Of a stretch of 64,000 nucleotides of DNA, positions 54,258 through 61,853 are shown in pieces (position 1 is the first letter of the stretch; each line of letters starts with the position of its first letter). Origin of the DNA: Saliniramus sp050485405 (GTDB lineage Bacteria; Pseudomonadota; Alphaproteobacteria; Rhizobiales; Beijerinckiaceae); NCBI GenBank assembly GCA_050485405.1, contig JBJHBI010000012.1, positions 14,508 to 78,507 on the forward strand, read 5' to 3'. The translations under genes and the position numbers were made by a program. The notes below the pieces were generated by a model, which had not been told where the DNA came from, did no database searches, and saw only the letters and a list, made by a program, of their open reading frames with translations.

Positions 54258-54828
54258 CGGGGTCTCTCCGCTCATGCCTCTCTTGCCACTCAGGCCGCTC
54301 TCGCCACTCATGCGCATCGGCGAAATCATCGGGGGGCGGGTGCGATGATGGCGGGCGCGATGAAGCCACGTGCGGGCGTGGACGTGTCAGCCAGCGCGCG
54401 ATGGCGAAGCCCGCGAGCCCCGCCGCCGCGGCGACGAGGAGCGGGCGCCTGCGGGCGAAGTGCTCGACCTCGCCATACATCTCGCGAAAGCTGCGGGTGC
54501 GGATGTCGTCGGCCAGATTCTCCAGCCCGAGCGCCGCCGCATCGACGAAATCGCGGATATGAGGCCGGTCGTCGAATGCATGCCCGGAGGCGCGCAACGA
54601 GCGCGCGATATCCGCCACGGACCGCGCCGCATCTCCCTTGCGCCGTTGCGCGTAATCCGCCGCATGCCCTCGCGCCGCTTCGAGGAATTCCCGCCCGCGC
54701 CCGAAGAGCAGATCGTCTATGAAAGCCGCAATTTCGTCATCGAAAGGCGAATGCCGGCGCGCGCGATCGCGGTCGCGGTCGCCCCGCCCATCATCTCTCC
54801 CGTCCTCACCCCGATCATGCAAAGCCAT
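54244..54828 (-). CDS. Small membrane protein, first gene of the YqjDE-like operon
   Basis: 194 residues. A very charged N-terminus (Asp/Arg-rich, HDRGEDGRDDGRGDRDRDRARR) precedes a helical region (EIAAFIDDLLFGRGREFLEAARGHAADYAQRR), a membrane segment near residue 140 (PLLVAAAAGLAGFAIARWL) and an unusual tail of alternating Arg, Glu, Trp and His. No firm family match, though similar proteins accompany YqjE-like genes in Rhizobiales. Two ATGs (54831, 54828) follow GGGGGAGG; the spacing suits the second better. It heads the four-gene operon ending at 52598. Confidence 0.72.
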   Translation of the reverse strand: MALHDRGEDGRDDGRGDRDRDRARRHSPFDDEIAAFIDDLLFGRGREFLEAARGHAADYAQRRKGDAARSVADIARSLRASGHAFDDRPHIRDFVDAAALGLENLADDIRTRSFREMYGEVEHFARRRPLLVAAAAGLAGFAIARWLTRPRPHVASSRPPSSHPPPDDFADAHEWRERPEWQERHERRDPDDRA

Positions 54829-54831
54829 CAT

Positions 54832-55254
54832 CCTCCCCCAAACGCAACCCGGTCACCCTGAGCTAACCGCAGCTGTGGTGCGGGGGTCAACATTTGTGGA
54901 GGGGGATGGGTTCCGGGGGGGGGCAATAGGATGCGCTTATCAATCAGGACGTTTGCTAAAACACTCTATCGCTCGGCGCCTATAGGGTCGGCCCTGGAAA
55001 GCCGTATAGGGAGGCGAGCGGCTTCACCGTCGATTCTCATCTTCGATTCCGCGAGATTGTCATCTCTTGCACCGGGCGCAGGTTCATATTAGAGCCGCGG
55101 TCACAGAGGCAGACGAGTTAGCCACGTCGTGAATGCGAATAGGTTGAGACCAGCCTGTCAGGCATTAGTATTTCGAACGCTATTGCTAAAATACGCCGGT
55201 GGGGGGCATCATGCAGGACCGAAATCGAAGCTCGAAGGCGGCAGTCATGAAGCT
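54832..55254. other. Left edge of AT-rich accessory island
   Basis: No gene is supported. G-rich runs occupy 54882-54923 (five G at 54882-54886 and at 54901-54905, three at 54908-54910, nine at 54915-54923), able to form a G-quadruplex. TATAGGG occurs at 54981-54987 and 55005-55011. From about 54930 the base composition turns distinctly AT-richer than the host genome. No tRNA or integrase is present. Confidence 0.5.
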
Positions 55255-55806
55255 ATGAGCGCACCATACGATCCTAGAGCCATTGCGAACCTCATGCTGG
55301 ATGAGGCGGATCGGCGTGGATGGAGGATTTCAAACCTTGCCCTCCAGAAGCTACTTTATTTTGCCCATGGGATTCATCTGACCCGGACAAAGCGCCCGCT
55401 AGTGTCCGGGTACTTTGAGGCTTGGCAATTTGGACCGGTGCATCCTTCCGTATATCGCGCGTTTAAACCTTCCGGTTCTGCGCCAATCCTCACACGCGCC
55501 GTAGCAACAGATATACTCACCGGACAGACTCGCGATCTACAAAAGCCCACTGAAATTGAAATTATTGACCTCGTATCGGATGTGATGAGGTCATATGGCC
55601 ACCTCTCGCCTGGTCGGCTTGTCGATCTTTCGCATGCGAAGGATTCGCCTTGGTACGAAGTTGTGCACAAAGCACGAACAGACGTTGCATTTGGGATGCG
55701 CATACCGGATGATATTATTCTAAAGCGATTCCGGCACCACAAGGTGTCGATCGGCACCAGTCCTCTTGCAGGAGAGCCACCTAGTGACGATACCCCTTTT
55801 GCCTGA
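55255..55806 (+). CDS. SocA/Panacea (DUF4065) family antitoxin
   Basis: 183 residues. The Panacea core is clear: ANLMLDEADRRGWRISNLALQKLLYFAHG (about residues 12-40), then SGYFEAWQFGPVHPSVYRAFK and DVMRSYGHLSPGRLVDLSHAKDSPWYE. In Caulobacter, SocA of this family is the antitoxin that delivers the toxin SocB to ClpXP; Panacea antitoxins in general neutralise varied toxins. The gene is in AT-rich DNA unlike the host. Its end overlaps the next gene by 23 bp. The ribosome-binding site is weak (GAAGGCGG, far upstream). Confidence 0.85.
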   Translation: MSAPYDPRAIANLMLDEADRRGWRISNLALQKLLYFAHGIHLTRTKRPLVSGYFEAWQFGPVHPSVYRAFKPSGSAPILTRAVATDILTGQTRDLQKPTEIEIIDLVSDVMRSYGHLSPGRLVDLSHAKDSPWYEVVHKARTDVAFGMRIPDDIILKRFRHHKVSIGTSPLAGEPPSDDTPFA

Positions 55807-56500
55807 AATTGACCTTGCCCGTATTGCGCCGCAACGCGATGACATGAAGCGAAAAAGCTTGGAGCAGATGAAAGTCGGTTTCTCCACGTTCTCTTATAAA
55901 CCTGTTCGTTCTTGTTTTGCTGACATTTTCAACGTCCAACCAGAGTTGGATTTGGGTATAGCAAAACCAACCCCATGGAACGTAATCGAATCGGCGTTAC
56001 GGAAGAAAAGCAGATCGGAGAACGAGTTCACCTATAACCGGCGCGTTGCCATTGGCCTGCATGAATTCGCGACTTCTGGCCGCGTTTTCGGTCGCAAGCA
56101 CGAGTTTTTTCCTCTTTCGATGGGTATGGGGCGGAAAGTCACTTTCTGGCTCCCGATGATCCTTGCTATCGACAATGAGGCAAGCGCGCTATTCATCGAG
56201 CCACGCCGCACAAGAGGACTAAGTTCTCAGGGTCGCCGATTTGCATTTTCGATGATGCATGAACGCATACGTGCCGCTGATGAAGACTTTGCGGGAGTGA
56301 AGCTAACCATCGCACAATTTAGTGATCCGGCAGGAGATCGCCGTGACGTGACGCTACACACAGATGAGGGCGTTGATTTGTACTCGCGTGAAGAACTTGA
56401 GTATATGGTCTCTTCAACATATGAAATGTGGCGTGAGGTCCATGAAGAGCGCGAGCGTAAGACGCGCGGACGTGATACCGGCACCGGCCCTTTAATTTGA
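55784..56500 (+). CDS. Putative toxin paired with SocA/Panacea antitoxin (SocB-like)
   Basis: 238 residues. CAGGAGA lies 8 nt before the GTG at 55784, supporting this start, which overlaps the antitoxin gene by 23 bp; a TTG at 55766 is less likely. The size and position (directly after a DUF4065 gene) resemble SocB, which blocks the DNA polymerase sliding clamp. A QPELDLG sequence near residue 50 loosely recalls clamp-binding peptides. Other visible features: an RRVAIGLHEFATSGRVFGRKHEF segment and LAIDNEASALFIEPRRTRG, with a D...E-x-R spacing reminiscent of some nucleases but unproven. No confident family call; could be a new Panacea-linked toxin. Confidence 0.6.
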   Translation: MTIPLLPEIDLARIAPQRDDMKRKSLEQMKVGFSTFSYKPVRSCFADIFNVQPELDLGIAKPTPWNVIESALRKKSRSENEFTYNRRVAIGLHEFATSGRVFGRKHEFFPLSMGMGRKVTFWLPMILAIDNEASALFIEPRRTRGLSSQGRRFAFSMMHERIRAADEDFAGVKLTIAQFSDPAGDRRDVTLHTDEGVDLYSREELEYMVSSTYEMWREVHEERERKTRGRDTGTGPLI

Positions 56501-56687
56501 TTTAATTCGGAACTCACGATCCAGAATCACGTAGAAAGCTATGCATCCACTATCACCTGACGAGCACATTTTTCTGCAATTAGATATTCTTCACTTGAAA
56601 AAGCGGCATATAAAGCTATGGCTGCGGCAAAAATGTCGCAATAAGAGCTCTTTGAATTAACTCACGTGGCATGTTAGCGAGGACACG

Positions 56688-57617
56688 ATGAAACAAAAGA
56701 TATACAAATACTTATCAAGCAATGTAATTGACCTTGTGTTTCAGCGTGAAGGCTACGCTGGAATTAAATTTTCTTTTCCGAGCGACTATAATGATCCATA
56801 CGAATTATTTCTAGGTGTCGATACAAATGTAGACTCTGCCCTGATGGCATCTTATCAGGATATTGTACAAGAAATACCACAATGGCCAACAACCTGTTTT
56901 TCCGTGGCACCAGTTATCACACCCATGTGGGCTCATTACGCGCAGAATCATTCCGGTTTTGTACTGGAGTTCGACATTAAATCACTGAAAAATTTTTTTG
57001 ATGAAGCGATAATAAATGAAATTGAATACAAAGACTCTCCTGATAAAGCTATATCAGAAAGCCTTCGTAGGGCTGCCATGACTAAGAAACCCCGTCATGC
57101 AACCTGGCTTACCCAAACAGTATTTTCAGAGGCATACTTTTCCAAGCAGTCAACTTGGTCATACGAAAGAGAATGTCGATTTGTTGACACTCACGGATAT
57201 ACTGAAGAAATTCTTGGAAATATGATTCTTTTTGCCCCAATTGAGTGCATATCAAGTATTATTATTGGAAAAAATTCATCAACTGAAAGTATTGATAAGC
57301 TAAAAACGATATCAGAAACATTTAAAGTCGAGCTGTATACGTGTCAAATCGGTAGATCATATCCATATCCCTTTTTTAATAGCGCGTCTAATGATGTGTT
57401 TTTGTTTGAAAATGACAGAATTTCAAAAACGGATATTGTTTGTGAAGACTGCTCTGAGCCATTAATTCAAGATTTAAGACTCTGCGCATGGTGTAGAATC
57501 ACGGAAGCTGATCGTCAAGATGCCGCATCCGCGAATCCGTTTCGGATTTTAGACCATCACGGTCTATTAGGAGATTATTTTCAACAAGTTGCAGAAATAG
57601 AAAAGAAGCGAAGATAG
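56688..57617 (+). CDS. DUF2971 family protein with C-terminal zinc ribbon
   Basis: 309 residues, strongly AT-rich with many AAA, ATA and TTT codons, unlike the host. The DUF2971 pattern is visible: TCFSVAPVITPMWAHYAQNHSGFVLEFD, then WSYERECRFVDTHG and IIIGKNSS. A C-terminal extension holds CEDC and CAWC separated by 11 residues, a likely zinc ribbon. GCGAGGACACG precedes the ATG. The family occurs in accessory and defence-rich regions, but its activity is not established. It is 187 bp downstream of the toxin-antitoxin pair in the same direction. Confidence 0.78.
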   Translation: MKQKIYKYLSSNVIDLVFQREGYAGIKFSFPSDYNDPYELFLGVDTNVDSALMASYQDIVQEIPQWPTTCFSVAPVITPMWAHYAQNHSGFVLEFDIKSLKNFFDEAIINEIEYKDSPDKAISESLRRAAMTKKPRHATWLTQTVFSEAYFSKQSTWSYERECRFVDTHGYTEEILGNMILFAPIECISSIIIGKNSSTESIDKLKTISETFKVELYTCQIGRSYPYPFFNSASNDVFLFENDRISKTDIVCEDCSEPLIQDLRLCAWCRITEADRQDAASANPFRILDHHGLLGDYFQQVAEIEKKRR

Positions 57618-57886
57618 CTTTGTAATTAATTCAATTTATGATAAATGTATAACTATTCAAAACAATTGGATATTATTTTTAACGCAAGTGATTTTTAGAG
57701 GGCAGAGCTTACCTCGATACTCGAATGCTGAGCATGAAACCTAGTGGTTTCACCATCTGAAGATTGGCGCACTCATTGAATAGTGCTTGAAATTTTATTT
57801 TGAACTGATGCGGTAAACCGCAGTCAAATGAACGGCTTGGCTTCATTTGGCGAAAAGTCTATCCTATCTTTATCCCCACCCCACCC
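57618..57886. other. Right edge of AT-rich island
   Basis: No gene supported. AT-rich until about 57870, with a small dyad TGCGGT-AA-ACCGCA at 57809-57822. At 57874-57894 the minus strand carries runs of G5, G3, G4 and G4 with 1-3-nt gaps, a good G-quadruplex motif, exactly where the truncated xdhC ends. Confidence 0.55.
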
Positions 57887-58297
57887 TCACCCCCGCACAA
57901 CGCGCCCCCCCTCATCCACCCGACACGTCACCGCAAACCGCCCCTCCATCCCCGCGAGCGCGCGCAATTCCTCCACATCCCGCCCGTCGAACGTCTCGAT
58001 CGAGATCAATACCCTTCCGCCGCAGCATTGGCCGAGATCGGGGCCGAGTGCGTAGTCGAGGAAGTGGGCGGGGCCTCGGCCGGCTTCCAGGGCCTTGCGG
58101 CAATCGGTGAGGACGTCCCATTCGAGGCGGCCTCCGCCGATCGTGCCGGCGAAGGCGCCGTCGGGGCGCACCGCGAGCCAGGCGCCGGCTTCGCGGGGGG
58201 CGGAGCCCTTCACCTTGTGGATGCGCGCGAAGGCCGCCGCGCCGGCTTCCTCGACCATGGCGGCGAGGCGGGCGAAGGGGTTGGCGGCCCCGCTCAC
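57887..58297 (-). pseudogene. xdhC: xdhC, truncated (N-terminal domain only)
   Basis: 136 residues, while XdhC is normally about 280. The N-terminal XdhC/CoxI domain is intact and recognisable: VKGSAPREAGAWLAV, GTIGGGRLEWDV and LDYALGPDLGQCCGGRVLISIE. The reading frame ends at a TGA just where host-like DNA gives way to the AT-rich island; the C-terminal NAD-binding domain is missing, and no continuation was found in any frame nearby or at the other side of the island. XdhC inserts the sulfurated molybdenum cofactor into xanthine dehydrogenase. Its start overlaps xdhB by 4 bp. Whether the short product works is unknown. Confidence 0.82.
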
Positions 58298-60681
58298 GGC
58301 TGCGCTCCCGCCTCCAGCGCGTCGCCCTCCAGCCCTTCCCCCTGCAAGGCGGCACAGGCGCGCAGGACCGCCTCCGGCGTCGCCGGCGCGTCGAGGGGGA
58401 TGCGGGCGCCTTGCGGGGCGACGGCGCGCACCGCGTCGGTGATGGCGCAGAAAGCGGCATTGGCGAGCATCAGCGGCGGCTCGCCCACGGCCTTGGAGCG
58501 GTAGATCGTGCCGGCGCGGTTGGCATTGGGGTAGAGCCTCACCTCGAAATGCTCCGGCACGTCGGACGCGACGGGGATTTTGTAGGTCGCGGGCGCATGG
58601 GTGCGCAGCCGCCCCTCATCGTCGTAGACGAGCTCCTCGGTGGTGAGCCAGCCCATTCCCTGGACGAAGCCGCCCTCGATCTGGCCGATATCCACCGCCG
58701 GATTGAGCGATTGGCCGACATCATGGAGGATGTCGATGCGGGTTATACGGTTCTCGCCGGTGAGCGTGTCGATCACCGCCTCGACGCAGGCCGCGCCATA
58801 GGCGAAGTAGAAAAACGGCTTGCCTTGCGCCTTTTCCCGGTCCCACCAGATTTCCGGCGTGCGGTAGAAACCGGCCTCGGAGAGCTGCACCCGGTTCATC
58901 ACGCAGGCGCGGGCGAGCTCGGGGAAGGTCACGCTTTCATTGCCGATGAAGACGCGGTCATCGCGAAAATCGATCTGGTCTTCCGGCACGCCGTATTTTT
59001 CGGCGGCGAAGGCGGTCATGCGGCCCTTGATCGCCTCGCAGGCGATCTTGGCGGCCATGCCGTTGAGATCGGAGCCGGAGGAGGCCGCCGTCGGGGCGGT
59101 ATTGGGGACCTTCGCCGTGGTGGTCGCGGTGATGCGCACCCGCTCCATGGCGATGCCGAACTCCTCCGCCACCACCTGCGCCACCTTCAGATAGAGTCCC
59201 TGCCCCATCTCGGTGCCGCCATGGTTCAGATGCACCGAGCCGTCCTGATAGACATGCACCAGCGCCCCGGCCTGGTTGAGATGCATCAGGGTGAAGCTGA
59301 TGCCGAATTTCACCGGCGTGAGCGCGATCCCTTTCTTGAGGACCCGCGACGACGCGTTGAACGCGTTGATCTCCGCCCGCCGCGCGCGGTAATCGGCCGT
59401 CTCGGCGAGTTCGCCGACGATGGCATGCAGGATCTGCGGATCCTCGACTGTCTGGCCATAGGGGGTGACGTCGCGCCCCGCCGCATAGAGGTTGGCGAGC
59501 CGCACATCCAGCGGATCGCGGCCCGTGGCCCGGGCGATCTCGTCCATCACCCGCTCGATGGAGAGCATGCCCTGCGGACCGCCGAAGCCGCGAAACGCCG
59601 TGTTCGAGACGGTATTCGTCTTGAGGCGCCGCGTATCGATGCGCACGGCGGGGAGATAATACGCGTTGTCGGAATGGAACATGGTCCGGTCGACCACGCC
59701 TTGGCTCAGATCCGCCGAATAGCCGCAGCGCACCAGATGCGCGATCCGGTAGCCTTGGATGACGCCGTTCTCGTCATGGCCGATTTCGTAATCGCAGCGC
59801 ATGTCGTGGCGCTTGCCGGTGAGGGCGAAATCGTCGTCGCGGTCGAGCCTGATCTTGCAGGGCCGCCCGGTGATCTTCGCCCCGAGCGCCGCGATCGCGG
59901 CCCATTGCGTCGCCTGGCTCTCCTTGCCGCCGAATCCGCCCCCCATGCGCCGGACCTCGCAGGTCACATAGGCATCGGGCAGGGCGAGGACGCGGGCGAT
60001 GACGTGCTGGACTTCCGTGGGGTGCTGGGTGGAGGAGGTGACGTGGATATCGCCCTCCTCGCCCGGCACGGCGAGCGCCGCCTGCCCCTCCAGATAGAAA
60101 TGCTCCTGACCGCCGATGCGCAGCGAGCCGCTCAGTCGATGCGGGCTCGACGCGATCGCCGCATCGGCATCGCCGCGCCCGAAGCCGTAATCGGCGAGCA
60201 CGGTCTCGTTGCGGGCCTCGGCATCCTCCACCGTGACCGAAGGACGCTCGGCATCGATCTCCACATGCGCCTTGCGCGCCGCGCGCCGGGCGGCGTCGCG
60301 CGTCGTCGCCACGACGGCGAACAGCGCCTGGCCGTGAAATTCGACGCGGCCCTCTGCGAACATCGGATCATCGCCCATGGCCGGGGAGACGTCGTTGGGG
60401 CCGGGAATATCGGCGGCGGTGAGCACCGCGACGACACCGGGTGCCTCCCGCACCGGGCCGAGATCGAGCGTGGTGATGCGCCCGCGCGCCTTCGGCGACA
60501 TGCCGATGGCGATATGCAGCGTGCCCTCGGGTTCGCGGATATCGTCGATATACTGCGCATTGCCCTGGACATGCCGCAGGGCCGAATCATGCGCCAGCGC
60601 CTGCCTGACATGCCGCAGGGGCCGGGACGCATCGCCCGTCGCCTGATCCGCCCCCGCCTGCGCCGTCTTCACGCCATCCAT
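58294..60681 (-). CDS. xdhB: Xanthine dehydrogenase molybdopterin-binding subunit
   Basis: 795 residues, full length for XdhB, which carries the molybdenum site oxidising hypoxanthine and xanthine. Visible: YIDDIREPEGTLHIAIG, GQEHFYLEGQAALAVP, RRMGGGFGGKESQ, NTAFRGFGGPQGM and the late active-site segment KAVGEPPLMLANAAFCAI with the catalytic Glu. The start at 60681 gives MDGVKTAQAG, without a strong ribosome-binding site. The gene for the FAD/FeS subunit, xdhA, normally just upstream, is absent here: an MBL-fold gene precedes it by 68 bp. The downstream xdhC is truncated. Confidence 0.94.
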   Translation of the reverse strand: MDGVKTAQAGADQATGDASRPLRHVRQALAHDSALRHVQGNAQYIDDIREPEGTLHIAIGMSPKARGRITTLDLGPVREAPGVVAVLTAADIPGPNDVSPAMGDDPMFAEGRVEFHGQALFAVVATTRDAARRAARKAHVEIDAERPSVTVEDAEARNETVLADYGFGRGDADAAIASSPHRLSGSLRIGGQEHFYLEGQAALAVPGEEGDIHVTSSTQHPTEVQHVIARVLALPDAYVTCEVRRMGGGFGGKESQATQWAAIAALGAKITGRPCKIRLDRDDDFALTGKRHDMRCDYEIGHDENGVIQGYRIAHLVRCGYSADLSQGVVDRTMFHSDNAYYLPAVRIDTRRLKTNTVSNTAFRGFGGPQGMLSIERVMDEIARATGRDPLDVRLANLYAAGRDVTPYGQTVEDPQILHAIVGELAETADYRARRAEINAFNASSRVLKKGIALTPVKFGISFTLMHLNQAGALVHVYQDGSVHLNHGGTEMGQGLYLKVAQVVAEEFGIAMERVRITATTTAKVPNTAPTAASSGSDLNGMAAKIACEAIKGRMTAFAAEKYGVPEDQIDFRDDRVFIGNESVTFPELARACVMNRVQLSEAGFYRTPEIWWDREKAQGKPFFYFAYGAACVEAVIDTLTGENRITRIDILHDVGQSLNPAVDIGQIEGGFVQGMGWLTTEELVYDDEGRLRTHAPATYKIPVASDVPEHFEVRLYPNANRAGTIYRSKAVGEPPLMLANAAFCAITDAVRAVAPQGARIPLDAPATPEAVLRACAALQGEGLEGDALEAGAQP

Positions 60682-60749
60682 CGCCGAACCCGTTATCTGA
60701 TTTTCCTTGAGGATAATGCGATTTCGCGCGGATGCCAGAGGCGTTTTCC

Positions 60750-61652
60750 TCAGGGGAACGGCAAACGGGTGAAGGCGAAGCCGTCCCCATCGCGGCGGAT
60801 ATGGCCGATACTGGGCAGGCCCCAGTGATAGGCGCCCGTGAGGCAATTCTCCTGCGCCGCCATGGCGAGGAGGCGAAGCCGCGTCTCGCGGGCAGCGTCG
60901 GGATCCATGTCGAACATCAGCTGCCAATCGGGGTGGCGCACGAAGAGCTCCGGCAGATGCGCGGCATCGCTGAGGAAGAGCAGCGTTTCACCGCCGCAGG
61001 TTATGCGAAACGCCATATGGCCGGGCGTGTGGCCGTGAGCCGCCAGAGCCCTGACACCGGGCGCAATCTCGTCGCCATCCTCGTATTCGCGCATCGCGAG
61101 CGCCGGCTGCGCGGGATTGTCGAAGATACGGCGGACATTGGCGAAATTGCCCTGCCAGAACTGCGAGGCCCGTGCCGCTTCATCCGCATCGAGCCAGAAA
61201 GCGAGGTCTTTGCGCGGCACCAGGATTTCGGCCTGCGGGAACAGCGGATTGCCCGACGCGTCACGCAGACCATTCACGTGATCGCCGTGGCAATGCGAGA
61301 TCACCACGGTGTCGATCTGTTCGGGGGCGACGCCGATCGCGCGCAGGTTGGGCAGGAGCAGGCCGAACCCGGTCCCGTCCTCCTGCGGCCCGTTGCCGGT
61401 ATCGAAGAGAATGAGCCGGTCCTCGCGGCGAAGCAGCAGCGGCGAGAAGGTGTTCGTGATCGTATCGCGCGGGCGCCCGGTCGCCGCCAGCGCTTCCGCC
61501 ACGGTTTCGCGCGGGACGTTGCCGACGAAGCCCTCGGGCAGGGCCATCGTGCGCTTGCCGTCGAAGATCGCGGCGATCGTCGCGTCACCGAGCCGGGTGG
61601 CGAAGGCGGGGGTGGGGGTGGGGGCGATGTCGGGCTTGCGCTGCGCGGTCAT
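60750..61652 (-). CDS. MBL-fold metallohydrolase
   Basis: 300 residues of the metallo-beta-lactamase fold. HCHGDHVNGL (about residues 108-117) is the metal-binding HxHxDH motif; further ligands are in AHGHTPGHMAF and LSDAAHLPELF. LILFDTGNGPQEDGTG precedes the motif. The substrate is unknown; lactonase or quorum-quenching-like hydrolases share this pattern. AGGAGG lies 8 nt before the ATG at 61652, a strong site. It lies upstream of xdhB on the same strand and may be co-transcribed with it. Confidence 0.86.
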   Translation of the reverse strand: MTAQRKPDIAPTPTPAFATRLGDATIAAIFDGKRTMALPEGFVGNVPRETVAEALAATGRPRDTITNTFSPLLLRREDRLILFDTGNGPQEDGTGFGLLLPNLRAIGVAPEQIDTVVISHCHGDHVNGLRDASGNPLFPQAEILVPRKDLAFWLDADEAARASQFWQGNFANVRRIFDNPAQPALAMREYEDGDEIAPGVRALAAHGHTPGHMAFRITCGGETLLFLSDAAHLPELFVRHPDWQLMFDMDPDAARETRLRLLAMAAQENCLTGAYHWGLPSIGHIRRDGDGFAFTRLPFP

Positions 61653-61713
61653 GAACCATGCCTCCTGATGCGCGCCGGGCGGGCGTCGTTGATCGGGCAT
61701 GTGCAAGCTAGCG

Positions 61714-61757
61714 CATCATTCCGTCAGGTGGATACCGGCTGACGGACAAAAATGATG
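61714..61757. repeat. Palindromic intergenic element, copy 2
   Basis: CATCATT (61714-61720), CCGTCA (61721-61726), 13-nt centre, TGACGG (61740-61745), 5-nt spacer, AATGATG (61751-61757). The central 25 bp are the exact reverse complement of those in copy 1 (28700-28724). It lies 62 bp upstream of the MBL-fold gene and downstream of petC. Confidence 0.85.
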
Positions 61758-61797
61758 AGCCCGAACCCGGTCATCGCGCGCGGGTCGGTGCGGCGAC

Positions 61798-61827
61798 AAA
61801 AAATCCCCCGGACGGAGCCCGGGGGAT
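61798..61827 (-). terminator. Rho-independent terminator of petC
   Basis: ATCCCCCGG (61803-61811) pairs with CCGGGGGAT (61819-61827) around a 7-nt loop; on the minus strand it runs into six T residues (61798-61803 as A). It ends the petABC transcript. Confidence 0.92.
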
Positions 61828-61853
61828 AATCGATTCGTGACGGATCGGAAGTG

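Noticed and set aside
53184..54722. 512-residue open frame on the plus strand
   Set aside because: Antisense to the YqjDE-like operon, very Arg/Ala/Pro-rich.
58411..60828. 805-residue open frame on the plus strand
   Set aside because: Antisense to xdhB; no domain and shadow-like composition.
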